A stretch of DNA of 64,000 nt from Jaminaea rosea (lineage: Eukaryota > Basidiomycota > Exobasidiomycetes > Microstromatales). Below the pieces are notes generated by a model that saw only the letters and a program-made list of their open reading frames with translations, was not told the origin of the DNA and searched no databases. The stretch covers positions 62,001-126,000 of the forward strand of contig NW_020289979.1 in NCBI RefSeq assembly GCF_003144245.1, written 5' to 3'. Made by a program: the position numbers and the translations under genes. Shown piece after piece: positions 11,201 to 21,109 of the stretch (the stretch's first letter is position 1; the number at the start of each line of letters is the position of its first letter).

Positions 11201-13299
11201 TCAAGAACTTTCGCTCTCAACGCTGGCAGACGCTCCTCGGCTTCAACTCTCAACGTCGCCTACTCCTGACCGGAACGCCCCTGCAAAACAACCTCATGGA
11301 TCTCTGGTCGCTGATGTATTTCCTCATGCCCAACGGCCTCAGCGACGTCGCGGGCGCCGGGGCATTCGCCAACATGAAGGACTTCCAGGAGTGGTTTTCC
11401 AACCCGCTCGACCGAGCCGTTGAAGCTGGCAGCTCAATGGACGAGGAGACCAAGAAAATGGTGGCCAAGCTGCATACCATCTTGCGTCCGTTTCTGCTAC
11501 GTCGCCTCAAGAGTGAAGTTGAGCAGGAGCTCCCTCGCAAGTACGAGCATGTGCTGCGATGCCGTCTCTCGAAGCGCCAACGCTTCCTCTACAATGACTT
11601 TATGAGTCGAGCCAAGACGAAGGAGTCGCTCGCGAGCGGCAGCTACATGTCCATCATCAACTGTTTGATGCAACTGCGCAAGGTCTGCAATCATCCCGAT
11701 CTTTTCGAGGTTCGTCCGATTGCTACCGCTTTCGCCATGGAACCCGTCGCGGCCGAATACTCGGACCGAGAGCGACTTGTTAGGCAGCACTTTGCTGTTG
11801 CTCCTCCAGACGTGGTTGATGGGCCAGTGTCGTTCGACGTCACCTCGCGAGAGCAGCACCTCACGCCGGTCGCCACCCGACTCACGCGACGACTCGACGC
11901 TTCCGATAAGCTGCCATACGCGCGGGCGCCGCTACCATCCAAGCCGCCCCTGGACATGTGGACAATCGAAGGCTACCGGCGCACGCTGAATCAACGTCGA
12001 CATGCCGACGAGGTCCGCGACTGGAAGGCCAAGGTACGGGTCAATCGATTGCGGTGCGCTCAGCACCCGACGTATGGGCGTGGCTTGCTAAAAATTTTCG
12101 GAAGCATGGCATCTACGCTCCAGCCCTTCGATCTTATCGAGGGTGCACCCGGATATCGTCGCGCGTATCTCTCGCGCTGCTCGCATGCACTTCGTCTGGT
12201 CAGCTCGCTACAAGCTCGTTCAGAGGCCATGGCGCCCTTCGTTGACCGCTTTGCCTTTGTGCCCCCGCGAGCGATGGCCAAGGGCTTGGAGGAGATTGCG
12301 GCGCCCGGTGTCGAGCTCTCCAGGGACGTCAACTTGGACTCGCCACTGCATCGCTCTGCAACCAAGCTGCAAATTGCTTTCCCCGACGCCTCGCTGCTGC
12401 AATACGACTGCGGTAAGCTACAAGAGCTGGAGCGTCTGATGAGCCGCCTCAAAGACGGCGGTCACCGCATCCTCATCTTCACACAGATGACGCGTGTCCT
12501 CGACATCCTCGAGGCATTCCTCAACCTGCACGGCTATCGCTATCTGCGTCTGGACGGAGCCACTAGAGTCGATCGTCGTCAAGCCCTCACCGAAAAGTTC
12601 AATCGCGACACGCGTATCGACGCCTTCATCCTCAGCACTCGCAGCGGTGGGCTCGGCATCAACCTCACGGGCGCAGACACGGTGCTCTTCTACGATTTGG
12701 ACTGGAATTCAGCAATTGAGGCTCAGTGCATGGATCGAGCTCACCGCATTGGCCAGACGCGCGATGTCCACATCTACCGCTTCGTCTCCGAGGCTACCAT
12801 TGAGGAGAATATGCTCAAGAAGGCTGACCAGAAGCGTCTCCTCGACAGCGTCGTCGTTGGCGGCGGTGACTTTACGACGGAGCGGCTGAAGCGTGGCGAC
12901 TGGCGCGACATGCTCGATGACGGAGGCAAGACGCTAGCGGGCGTGGCTGTGGGTGGCGACGATGGTGCGCAGGGCGACGACGATGCGGCTGCCCGAGCCA
13001 TCGCAGAGGTCGAGGATGAGGAAGACCAGGTGGCGGCCGAGGCTGCTCGCGAGGAGATGGTGGCGTTGGACGATGCAGTGACCGACTTTAGGGAGGAATC
13101 ACGCGTAGAGGCGGCAGACGATGCGGGCGAGGAGGCAGGCAATGAGGCGCGTGTGCAGATCGGGGCAAGCAACGAGACACAAGTGCAGGTCGAGGGAGCA
13201 GCAGAGGAGGAGGAAGATGAGGAGGGCACAGTGGACGACTACATGTTGCGCTTTGTAGAGCGTGACTGGTCGTGGTTCACCACTGGCTTCAAGGTGTGA
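8221..13299 (+). CDS. SWR1: SWR1 chromatin-remodelling ATPase
   Basis: This is the catalytic subunit of the SWR1 complex, which exchanges H2A for H2A.Z in nucleosomes. It is a single uninterrupted exon of 1692 codons. An HSA domain lies around residues 400-520 (the scaffold for actin-related proteins), then a long acidic/Ser-rich linker. The N-terminal ATPase lobe at about 855-1110 has DEMGLGKT (Walker A), DEAHH (Walker B) and LTGTPLQNN. A SWR1/INO80-type insertion of about 250 residues follows. The C-terminal lobe at about 1390-1540 has LDGATRVDRRQ, STRSGGLGINLTGAD and DRAHRIGQTRDVHIYR. The split ATPase, N-terminal HSA and acidic tail distinguish it from SNF2 and CHD proteins; lack of an INO80-specific DBINO block favours SWR1. 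Confidence 0.93.
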   Translation: MADPHDEGRFASPSSSSSSPAPVKKRRLELDGLKFDNPGAAFDFAIDSSHQGRPARRTASLTGSARASPAVGPSQPSREAIAARTTATTSAAPITSKRQRRPSSKLRDDYDGLVIRSSPPSSSTPRRKRTISSSQPVAGPSTSKPPRFHPTRGDTLDRLQQELDDIHCDHDEMVRELFHLSKFVTYVGYDPAIAKEDRSHVFEHFRAEHGLDLESKLARRATRRIVSSRMDDLSLRKARPSDVKGKGKADEDAATPSKKQPRRSSPVKAEQPAKKKKTTKARKQGEDGEEEYDEAFLLELWQRRQRQHVPPPIPPLLAATSYKQVPEPYDFGSVDAFWGSFRMLGNDEREDWDPEETERWEQREADLYTRIDAARAEGRLLDQPASTTVLRPLKEPQLPSISHVDHIAQRAHAVRSEAKQRRAVARKAARAIQTYWQSRQGEGERERKAQERHLRTLARWTVREVNKQWKLAVSVVRAQKAKQEKLDRERAGREQLSMILERSTQYLGQREEDLRQGRILSDAGSEAGDDESEASTESDVYSVEDDGSAASDDDRSQNGEPETRSTAASSQGDTNHMASLVDVNGHEASDGEEDHRHRSLRRLIEDASGDSVSRSSRERSSPPTSTGRPPAIPESPEAEPVPSPLGTRFGKHQPNGINGDGNGIVELTGGQDGDASNSNEQAINGIADDHSRPFSKANGEVNGHVDIPPSPSAAGSNASVSAGEEEEDDDDEGENIGRRREDAQLEQEMRDEDEEDESEDDGLLADADVPIEELMRRYGYGAANGETSEAESEESEDEDQMEEDGESSSSSERESESSTAREDVNGTTVSQNTSDAASISLAKVGANAPALHQPFLLRGNLRPYQQTGFEWLASLYANSANGILADEMGLGKTIQTISLLAHLACDRGVWGPHLVIAPTSVMLNWEVEFKKFLPGFKILSYYGSQRERKEKRIGWNTEHSFNVCITSYQLVLADQHIFRRKPWVYMILDEAHHIKNFRSQRWQTLLGFNSQRRLLLTGTPLQNNLMDLWSLMYFLMPNGLSDVAGAGAFANMKDFQEWFSNPLDRAVEAGSSMDEETKKMVAKLHTILRPFLLRRLKSEVEQELPRKYEHVLRCRLSKRQRFLYNDFMSRAKTKESLASGSYMSIINCLMQLRKVCNHPDLFEVRPIATAFAMEPVAAEYSDRERLVRQHFAVAPPDVVDGPVSFDVTSREQHLTPVATRLTRRLDASDKLPYARAPLPSKPPLDMWTIEGYRRTLNQRRHADEVRDWKAKVRVNRLRCAQHPTYGRGLLKIFGSMASTLQPFDLIEGAPGYRRAYLSRCSHALRLVSSLQARSEAMAPFVDRFAFVPPRAMAKGLEEIAAPGVELSRDVNLDSPLHRSATKLQIAFPDASLLQYDCGKLQELERLMSRLKDGGHRILIFTQMTRVLDILEAFLNLHGYRYLRLDGATRVDRRQALTEKFNRDTRIDAFILSTRSGGLGINLTGADTVLFYDLDWNSAIEAQCMDRAHRIGQTRDVHIYRFVSEATIEENMLKKADQKRLLDSVVVGGGDFTTERLKRGDWRDMLDDGGKTLAGVAVGGDDGAQGDDDAAARAIAEVEDEEDQVAAEAAREEMVALDDAVTDFREESRVEAADDAGEEAGNEARVQIGASNETQVQVEGAAEEEEDEEGTVDDYMLRFVERDWSWFTTGFKV

Positions 13300-13529
13300 G
13301 CGGCGGCGCGGTGCGAATTCAAAACCACTTTTCAGACCACCCCACATGGCCCACCTTTGTCGTCTGCAATTCCAAATGTGTGTATTTTCCATGAATGAAT
13401 GGGGTGCGCGCAAGAGAAGCTACGACGAGGCACTAAAGAGTTTGTCGGCCATGAAGGAGTGAAGGCGAAGGGGCCGCGCGTGCGCAAGACTCTGGACTGG
13501 ATGTCTATCTAGGGTTGAGTCGCACCTGC

Positions 13530-14269
13530 TTAGAGGGCGAAGGCACCACCGGCGACGACGGCGACGGCAGCAGCAGCGACGGTCCAGATCTTGTTGGCGT
13601 GCTGGGTGATGGCGCCGTCGACCTTGACGGTGCCAGCAGCGACACCGGAGATGGAGGCCTCGATGGCGGTGACGTACTGGTGAGCGAGGTCGCTGAATGA
13701 GATGGTCAACGAAGGGTAGAGGTTGGTGACTGTGCGTGGGGAGTGAATGGAAGGGTTGTGTGAGTAATAGGGACAAGAGAGCTGTGGCGCTGCGCCGGGA
13801 TGCTCACCCGACTTGGCGAGCTCAGTAGCGACGTCAGAGATGTGCTCGCCCTCGGGGCCACGGGTGTGGCCGCCAATGAGGTACGACTGGAGCTTCGTCG
13901 AGTCGTAGGTAGGGGTCCTGAACGAGCGAAGGAGCAAAGAGGTCAGTTTGGCTTGCCGCTTGCCGCTTGCCGCTCGCCGCTCGCCGCTCGCACTCACGAG
14001 GTCGTGTTGCCGTCGCAACCGTAGTTGGGGATCAAGGGCCTGCCCTCGTCGTAGCCGGGGAGAGCCTGGCAGACGGTCTGCTGCGACGAGCCACCGTCCT
14101 CACCGCCTTGCGACGACGAAGGGGCGGGCGTCGAGGCGGGTGCCGACGAAGACGAGCTGCTGGGGGCAGCCGACGACATCGAAGACGAAGAGGCCGACGA
14201 CGACTCCTGGGCAAGAGCCGATGTGGCGGCGATGACGGCAAAGGCAAGAGGAGCGAGGGAGAACTTCAT
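13530..14269 (-). CDS. small secreted, probably GPI-anchored, Ser-rich protein
   Basis: This is a 193-aa protein read from minus-strand exons 14269-13998, 13917-13808 and 13729-13530, all with GTGAGT/GTGAGC donors and CAG acceptors in frame. It starts with a clear signal peptide (MKFSLAPLAFAVIAATSALA), followed by a Ser/Ala/Pro-rich stalk of about 50 residues. A conserved-looking core follows (CQALPGYDEGRPLIPNYGC with two cysteines). It ends in a hydrophobic run of about 17 residues (WTVAAAAVAVVAGGAFAL), typical of GPI attachment. The family is not recognised; it is likely a cell-wall or plasma-membrane protein. Intron 1 contains a 7-bp tandem repeat. Confidence 0.75.
13951..13991. repeat. 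7-bp tandem repeat in intron 1
   Basis: About six imperfect copies of a TGCCGCT/CGCCGCT heptamer lie inside intron 1 of the secreted-protein gene, immediately beside its 5' splice donor on the minus strand. Confidence 0.85.
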
Positions 14270-17200
14270 GGCGGCGAGGTGAGAATTGGAGGGATGGGAA
14301 GGGATGGATTGAAAAGGAAGATAGATTGTCGCACTGAGTCGCTCCTGTTGGTCGTCGCCGCATTGTTTAGTGTGGCCCCTCGCGCAAGACGTCCGCTTCG
14401 AGCCGGGGGGAACAAGTGGGCGCGGCTGCTCTTGGCCTCCCCTTGGCAGCCCCTCTCTAGATAGGCACTGTGACAGAGGTGGCCTTGTGCGCCCGGCACA
14501 CTCGAACCTGGCTGCAGAAGAATTCGCCTTTTCTGCTCGGCGGCGCGGCACTCGCGCCAGCCACTGATGCGCGCAGCGGCGGCGGCAGCGGCGAGTGGGT
14601 CAGTCGGGGCCCTCTCTCTCTCTACTCGACGGTAGATGCTCGTCATCGTTAGAGCACGACGGCGCCGAATCGCGGCCGGCGACCTGGTTCCGCCCCCACC
14701 GACGTGTGGTGATACCGTTCCTCGTTCCTTTGATGATAAACGGACGAGGGGCGACTACCAATACCGATGGCAGCGGCAATATCGTCGAAGAGATTCAGCA
14801 GCGTGGGCACGTTGAGGTGTGGGGGTTGCCCTGGAATGCTCAGAGCCAAGGGGGCAGGCTTCAGCCGAAGCGATAAAGCAGGCTTGGCACCCATGACAGG
14901 GGGCGTGCGAGGGAGGTGCGCAAGAAGCTAGAGCCACATCTATCTTGGGATAGCTCCAAGCGATGCGGTGGTTTAGTCGTACACGGAATACCAAGAGGAC
15001 GTAGAGGCGGGCGCTCACTCGATTGACGTCAACAACGGCAGAAGACTGATTGACAATCGACCCGGATCTGCTCAAGAGCGCGCTCCTCGAGAGCGTGACT
15101 CCTGAAGGGGGCTTCTTTGCGAAATGGCTGCGATGGCGGCACACCCGACTGACCTTCGGAACAGGAATAGGCTGATGGAGCTTGCGCTCAGCTGACCCGC
15201 GCGGAAGGAGCGGACAGAGAGACGCGCAGCCACATAAGAGCGTGCAGGCGGGACCGACTCTTGAGGATAGTGGGAAAGAGAAGGAGTTGAGACTCGACCA
15301 TTGCGCGTCCAACGACTAACTTTTCGAGTGGCATGTTGAGATGCGGACCCGCGATACAGGCATGACAGCGACAGCACCGCGCTGATCTTGGCGCACCGTC
15401 GCAAGCTAAGCCACTGACAGCAAATCGACAGCTCACAGCAGACAGCGGGGCCACTCACGAGACCGCGCAGCCTGTCCGCTCAGAGTCTCTTGACGATACA
15501 TAGCTGGAGCATAGCCCTACACGCTACGATCTATTGCCAGCCTGTCTTGTTTCACATGATCTTGCCTCGGTCTCAGTCGTGACGCTGCGTTCCCGAGGAC
15601 AATGCAGCAATCTCGTAGACATGGCAGCGTTGGCCATTGACTGACGCCCGCTTGCCGGCAAAACGAGGCAGCGCTGCATAGCTCCACCGAAAGTAGACCA
15701 CTCCGCGAAGTGAGCGAGGACAGTCATGCTGGCTTGTACACGTTACACAAGAGCATGGCATGTAGAAGGACAGCTTCGCGAGTCACTTTACCGTTGAAAT
15801 GACTCTCTCGCACGTGCACGGCAGTAAGCTTGACAGAAGGCGGCACAGCAATAGCCTACGGCATCACGCTGCGCAACAGAGCACGACGCAACATGCCGCC
15901 CACACCGCCGTCTGTATTGCGACGCAATGAGCAAGGAGCACAGCGCAGCATCTGCAAGCTCTGAGTACAGTTGACGAAGAGCTTGCGTGACAAGGGCTCG
16001 TCACTGCACCATTGCGCCGGTGAAGAAAAAGGCTGCGAGCTAAGCTCTTGCACCGAGCCAGAGAGCTGCCTATGCAAGCGCCTCGCTCGACATCGCGTTC
16101 GGCCCTACCTTAAATTGCAGCTTTTTGTTTGAATCCTAGGAGCTGTCGTGTATCGCAATGTCGACGGCGCAGTCTGCGGTGAGCGCTCGAGATACTGGAT
16201 CAAGACGAGTGTCGATTTGCTGAAGGAGGTTATGATCAAGGGTATCTGATGTATTCGCCTCGCGCTACGCTCAGCTCAATCGCGCATAGCAAGCGCGAGC
16301 AGCGACGCACTGCGATGCACACTGAGCACCTTCGTCGATACAAATTCCTCCTTCGCATGCAAATGTTCTCAAATTTTGGACACGTCTTGAGTCTCTTATC
16401 GCTCAGGCAGCGTTTGCAAGAAGTCAGGCCTGCGATGCATCATCAGACAGTCCATTCGTCGTGAGCCTCCAACATCGACATGTTGTGCCAGAGAAGCTTG
16501 GAGTAACAATCTATCAGCACCCGGAATAGACAGCGCTGCGCTGCGATCGAGGCGCGCAGCGTATCAAATAACTGGATGTTTCTTTCTCCATGCTCGCCTC
16601 TCGCCTTGATCGCGTCATGAGATGCGTTATACCAGATCACGCGGTCGTGTGAGGGCAGCCTTGTTGACGTCAAGAGTGAGCTCGACGGTGCGCAGATTGC
16701 AGCTTCTGCTCCGAAGTTGCGCCCGGTCGTGTCTCCCTCAGGACTTGCCCTTCACCGCCCCTCTGCCGACAAAGTAAGCGGCAGGGTTGCTGACGAGAGC
16801 TTCAGCATAAGGTGCTGGGAGCTGTCGAACGGCATGAGCGCTTGCAGAATGTGGCGCAGTCTTCTTGCGTTGTACTTGCTCTCGAGCTCTTGCTTGCTGT
16901 CGAATCGGTTTACGGAGATCGTCCTGGCGATCAAGTACCGTGCGGAGCTCAGGCGCAATCGTCGAAGCTTGGAAGGAGGCACCCAGTCGTTCGTACTCCA
17001 GGTGTAGGCGTCTCTAGCTGAAGATGAGCTCTCAAGACGCCTCTCACTTGCTCCCAATGGGTTCGACTTTAGCTGTGCTCAGTTGTGCGAGACGTGATTG
17101 CTCGTGTCGGCGTGCCAGAGGCTGGCCGCGACGACGACGACGCGCGGCGCTGAGGCTTTGGCTGGAGAGCAGCAGCCACCATGCTCGGATGGTTCTCCCT

Positions 17201-17420
17201 TAGTGGCTGATGGGTCAGTGCAAGGTGGTGATTGCGTGGTCCTGGTATGGAGGCCAATTGATTGCTCCTCGCAAGATTTTGTGTGTGTCGTCGACGGCCG
17301 CGCCTCCACCCCCACTCCAGCCCGTTCCGCCACGCACGGACGCCGAAAATCTTCGGCGAGAAGCAAGGAGCAGGCTGCAATTCCTTCTCGCCTTCTTCCT
17401 TCTCCCTCTTGGATAACGCC
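14270..17420. other. gene-poor island
   Basis: This is the longest stretch without a supportable gene. The first ~350 bp are promoter of the secreted-protein gene. From about 14.65 to 17.05 kb the sequence is visibly less GC-rich than the flanks and shows only short open frames on both strands with no recognised domain, no splice-linked model and no terminal repeats. The final ~350 bp are promoter and leader of the FAH-family gene. It could be ageing intergenic DNA, a decayed gene, or a non-coding RNA locus; I cannot tell which. Confidence 0.55.
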
Positions 17421-18597
17421 ATGTCGTGGAAGCGCCTCATCCGCTTCATACCATCGAGTGGCCCCTCTGGCCCGCTCATTGGCGAGCCAGTCGACGCTGC
17501 TCTCGACGTGGGATTAGCGTCGCTGGCTGACCCAGGGTCGATCGCAGCCGCCATCTTCTCTGGCTCGTCAGTCTTGTCGCCAGGCGAGCGGACAGGGGAG
17601 ATCAGAAACGTCAGTCGATTGCTGAGCCCCTTGGCGCAGAGTGAAGTGGGCACCATTCGCTGCATTGGCATCAATGTGAGAGTGCCAGCGAGGGCGAATA
17701 GAATGCCAAGACGGCACGACGAGAGGCTAATATGCGTGCCCTTCGCCATCAGTACCTCCGTCATGCAGAGGAAGTCAAGATGGAGATTCCCAAGCAGCCT
17801 GTCCTGTTCATGAAGCCCGAGACGTCTCTCAATGACCCTTATCCTGCGAAAGTCCCAATCCCGCATCAGTTCGCAGCTGATGACGCCTGCGACTACGAGT
17901 CAGAGGTGGCCGTCGTGATTGGCAAGGAGGCCAAGAATGGTGAGCCGCGACGAAAGACTGGCAAGAGGATCTGCTTGCTGATGCTTTCGCCTTGCGTCGC
18001 TTTCGTAGTAACCGAAGCGGATGCCATGGAGTATTGTCTGGGCCTCACAGCCTCGAATGACGTCTCGCAAAGGGTTGCGCAGTTTGCCCAATCTCAGTGG
18101 TGCTTCAGCAAGAGCTTCGATGGCGCATGCCCAATCGGCCCAGCGCTGGTCAACGTCAAAGACATCGAGGACATCGCCTCGATGAAGATCAAGGGGATTC
18201 TCAACGGCCAGGTCGTTCAGGAGGGGGGGCTCGAGTGAGTGGTAGCGAAGCAAGCCTGGTGCATGGGACGTGGTTCATGGGACGTTACCTCTGATCATCT
18301 CTTCTCTGTGCGCGCCGTCCAGCGACCTCATCTTCTCGATTCCCAAGATCGTCTCATTCCTTTCACAGGGCACGACGCTGAAGCCAGGTACCCTCATTTT
18401 GACCGGGTGAGTAGCTCGTTTACTCGCCATTAATCAACGTCAAGCTGAAATGCAGGAACCACCTGCGTAGCACACCCTTCGGCGTGGGCTGGACTCGCTC
18501 CCCGCGCCTCACGCTCAAGGATAACGACGAGGTCCGAGTCGAGGTCAGCTCCGGAGTTGGAACGCTCATCAATCGCTTTGTCGTCGAGGAGAGCTGA
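17421..18597 (+). CDS. fumarylacetoacetate-hydrolase family protein (FAHD1-like)
   Basis: This is a 292-aa protein from exons 17421-17675, 17753-17939, 18009-18234, 18323-18406 and 18471-18597. FAHD1-type proteins are acylpyruvate hydrolases or oxaloacetate decarboxylases, often mitochondrial. Diagnostic blocks are [22 protein letters not shown], the metal-binding [11 protein letters not shown] with its E-x-E pair, the NDVS aspartate, and ILTGTPFGVGW. Intron 2 is 69 nt, in frame and without a stop, so reading through it also gives an open frame; the family alignment shows it must be removed. For intron 4, the acceptor TGCGTAG at 18470 restores TGTPFGVGW, whereas the upstream GCAG would insert four extra residues. 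The precise substrate is not inferable. Confidence 0.87.
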
Positions 18598-18680
18598 GAG
18601 GTAATCCAAACATTGCGGGGCGCCGCTGATTTGCTGTGTCCTCGTATCGCTCATCGTTCCTGCGCCTGAAGCTGCTCATC

Positions 18681-18729
18681 CTTATCTCGCCGCGTCCCGA
18701 GACAAGCGAGTGTGGGAGAGCGCGATAAG
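18681..18729. promoter_or_regulatory. paired GATAAG sites upstream of DUR3
   Basis: CTTATC at 18681-18686 and GATAAG at 18724-18729 are opposite-orientation copies of the core bound by fungal nitrogen GATA factors (AreA/NIT2/Gln3 class). They lie 110-160 bp before the urea-transporter ATG. A TATA-like GATATATGAAA follows near 18762. The function is inferred from position and the gene downstream. Confidence 0.55.
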
Positions 18730-18742
18730 CGCGTCCCCGAGG

Positions 18743-18757
18743 NNNNNNNNNNNNNNN
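18743..18757. other. assembly gap (15 N)
   Basis: Fifteen N bases sit in the DUR3 promoter. The true length of missing sequence is unknown, so spacings across it are unreliable. Confidence 0.99.
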
Positions 18758-18839
18758 GCACGATATATGAAAGACCTCTTCTCGCTTGCAACTCGTCCTT
18801 CTGATCGTCTCACTCACATCACCACCACCAACACGACCC

Positions 18840-20903
18840 ATGGCTCAAGCATCACCTGCTCAAGTCCTTCCCCCAGGCGCGGGCTGGGCCGTCGTCGTCG
18901 CCCTCGCCGTTGGATTCTCCGGCCTCATGCTTGCCATCATCTTCGTGCAGCGCCGCTACAGTGGTCTCACCAACGACAATGAAGAGTTCTCCTCCGCATC
19001 ACGCTCCGTCAAGCCTGGACTCGTAGCAGCCGGCATCGTGTCAGCATGGACGTGGAGTGCGACATTGCTGCAGAGCGCGGCAACGGGTTACAAGGTGAGC
19101 CCGTCCTCCAGATGCTGGCGAGCGCAGCGCCCTTACTGACACGCCACGAAACCGCAGTTCGGCATCGCTGGACCTCTCGCCTACGCAGCAGGCGCCACAG
19201 TTCAAGTTCTCCTCTTCGCCGTCATTGCATCGAACCTCAAGCTCAATGCCCCCTTCGTCAATACGTTCCTCCAAGTCGTCCGAGTGCGATGGGGCAAGCC
19301 GCTTCACATCCTCCTCACCACCTTCTCTCTGGCCACAAATGTCCTCGTCAGCTCCATGCTCATCCTTGGAGGCTCATCAACCGTCAATCAGCTCACGGGC
19401 ATGCCAGTCCTCGCTGCCGTCTGGCTCACGCCCATCGGTATCGCAGGCTACGTTCTGATCGGCGGGCTGCGCTCCTCACTCATCGCCGACTACACACACA
19501 CGGCCGTCCTCGTCGCTCTCATCCTCGCTTTTGCATTCACTGTATACGCCGCCTCGCCCAAGATCGGCTCTTTCTCCCGCATGGCTGAGCTCCTTGAGCT
19601 GGCACCTAAAGTAGATGGCAACGCCGCGGGCTCCTACCTGACCATGCGCTCCAAGCCAGGCCTGCTTTTCGGAATCATCAACGTGCTCGGCAACTTTGCA
19701 GCGGTCTTCGGCGACCAAAGCTACGCGCAGCGGGCCATTGCAGTGAAGGGTGACCAAGCAACGAAAGGCTTCATTCTCGGTGGACTGGCCTGGACAGCCA
19801 TCCCGCTCGGCATTGCGACCAGTCTTGGACTCGCAGCGAGGGCTCTGACGGGCCAAGACCCGGAGATGGCGGTCCTGACGGCTGAACAGGTATCCCAAGG
19901 TCTGCCCGCACCGGCTGCGGCGGCCGCTCTTCTGGGCAAGTCCGGCGCCGTCATGATGCTAGTCTTGCTCTTCCTTGCAGTCACTTCTGCTTCAGCGGCC
20001 CAATTGGTGGCGGTGAGCAGCGTCCTCTCTTACGACGTCTACCAGCCCTACATCAACCCCGCCGCAACCTCCCGCCAGCTCTTCTTCGTTTCGCACGCGG
20101 GCATCGTGGCATGGGCTCTGGCCATGAGCGCCTTTGGTACCATCTTCAACTACGCGACCATCTCCATGGGATGGCTCTACGTGGCGATGGGCATCCTAGT
20201 TGGTCCCAGCGTCGTCTCCATCTTTTGCTGCACGACCTGGTCGAAAGCCAACCGCACCTCTTGCTTTGTTGCGCCGATCGTGGCCGAGATCGTCGCCATC
20301 GCCGTCTGGCTGGGCTCTGCCAAAGGCCTCGAAGGCGAAGTCACCATCACGAGCACGTCAGCCGATTACCCACTAGTCGCAGGCAACCTTGTCGCTGTCC
20401 TCCTTCCCGCTCTCATCATCGTGCCGTGGAGCCTTTGGAAGCCCGAGGCGTATGACTGGGAGGCCACGCGAAGCATCAATGCTCCGTGGAGGAATGAGGC
20501 AGCCCCTTCATCCTTGACCTCGTCGTCTGAAAAGATTGGGGACGGTGACAAGGACAAGATCAGCATGCCGCGGGGCGACGACACAGCGGTCGCTACCCTG
20601 GAATACGACCGCCTCGCTACTTTGCGTGCGGCCGGCCTCGACCCACAGGCGCTCGTTGCCTCCCGTCGCCTAGCTGTGCGCACTGCGCTCCTCCTTAGCT
20701 TCATTCTATTGATCCTCGTTCCTGCCATGGCGTGCATCCCGCGCACCTTTTCACACGCTGGATTTGCGGCGTGGGGCAGCATCATCATCGGCTGGCTCTT
20801 CGTCACAGCCTTCATTGTCGTCGTTTACCCTGTGTGGGAGAGTCGCGAGTCTCTGGGCGCGGTGATCAAGGGTGTTGTCAAGGACCTGACCGGGAATACC
20901 TAA
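18840..20903 (+). CDS. DUR3: DUR3-type urea/H+ symporter (sodium:solute symporter family)
   Basis: This is a plasma-membrane active transporter of the SSF superfamily, Dur3 group, which imports urea (and in yeast polyamines) at low external concentration. The exons are 18840-19094 and 19158-20903, giving 666 aa. Family blocks include the N-terminal LPPGAGWAVVVALAVGFSG, FSSASRSVKPGLVAAGIVSA followed by WTWSATLLQSA and TGYK-FGIAGPLAYAAG, then NVLGNFAAVFGDQSYAQRA, and SASAAQLVAVSSVLSYDVY. About 14-15 hydrophobic segments are visible. A loop of roughly 80 residues near 520-600 is charged and probably cytosolic. The single intron follows TGYK in phase 0. GATA-type sites upstream fit control by nitrogen source. 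Confidence 0.9.
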
Positions 20904-21109
20904 GCGTGGCATCCAAATGTAAAGCATCGTCTCAGATCTCGTCGTCCTCTCATCTATTTGTGATCTCACGTTAGCCGAAGGCGATTGATTGGACCTGAGC
21001 GCGCAGGCACCAGCGTCTGAGCCCTCATGAACCAGCGCCAAAGCGGTCATTACCATACAGATACGATTGATTCGAAGCGGCACGGTACTCGATCTCCCAT
21101 CCCATCGCA

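Noticed and set aside
12774-13229. Ser/Ala-rich frame antisense to the SWR1 tail
   Set aside because: Mirror image of the acidic SWR1 C-terminus; a shadow frame.
14755-15312. 185-codon open frame on the minus strand
   Set aside because: No domain, Cys/Ser/Arg-rich composition typical of chance GC-rich frames, no splice-linked neighbours.
18450-18470. Earlier acceptor (TGCAG at 18455) for the last FAH exon
   Set aside because: Would insert NHLRS-like residues inside the conserved TGTPFGVGW block.
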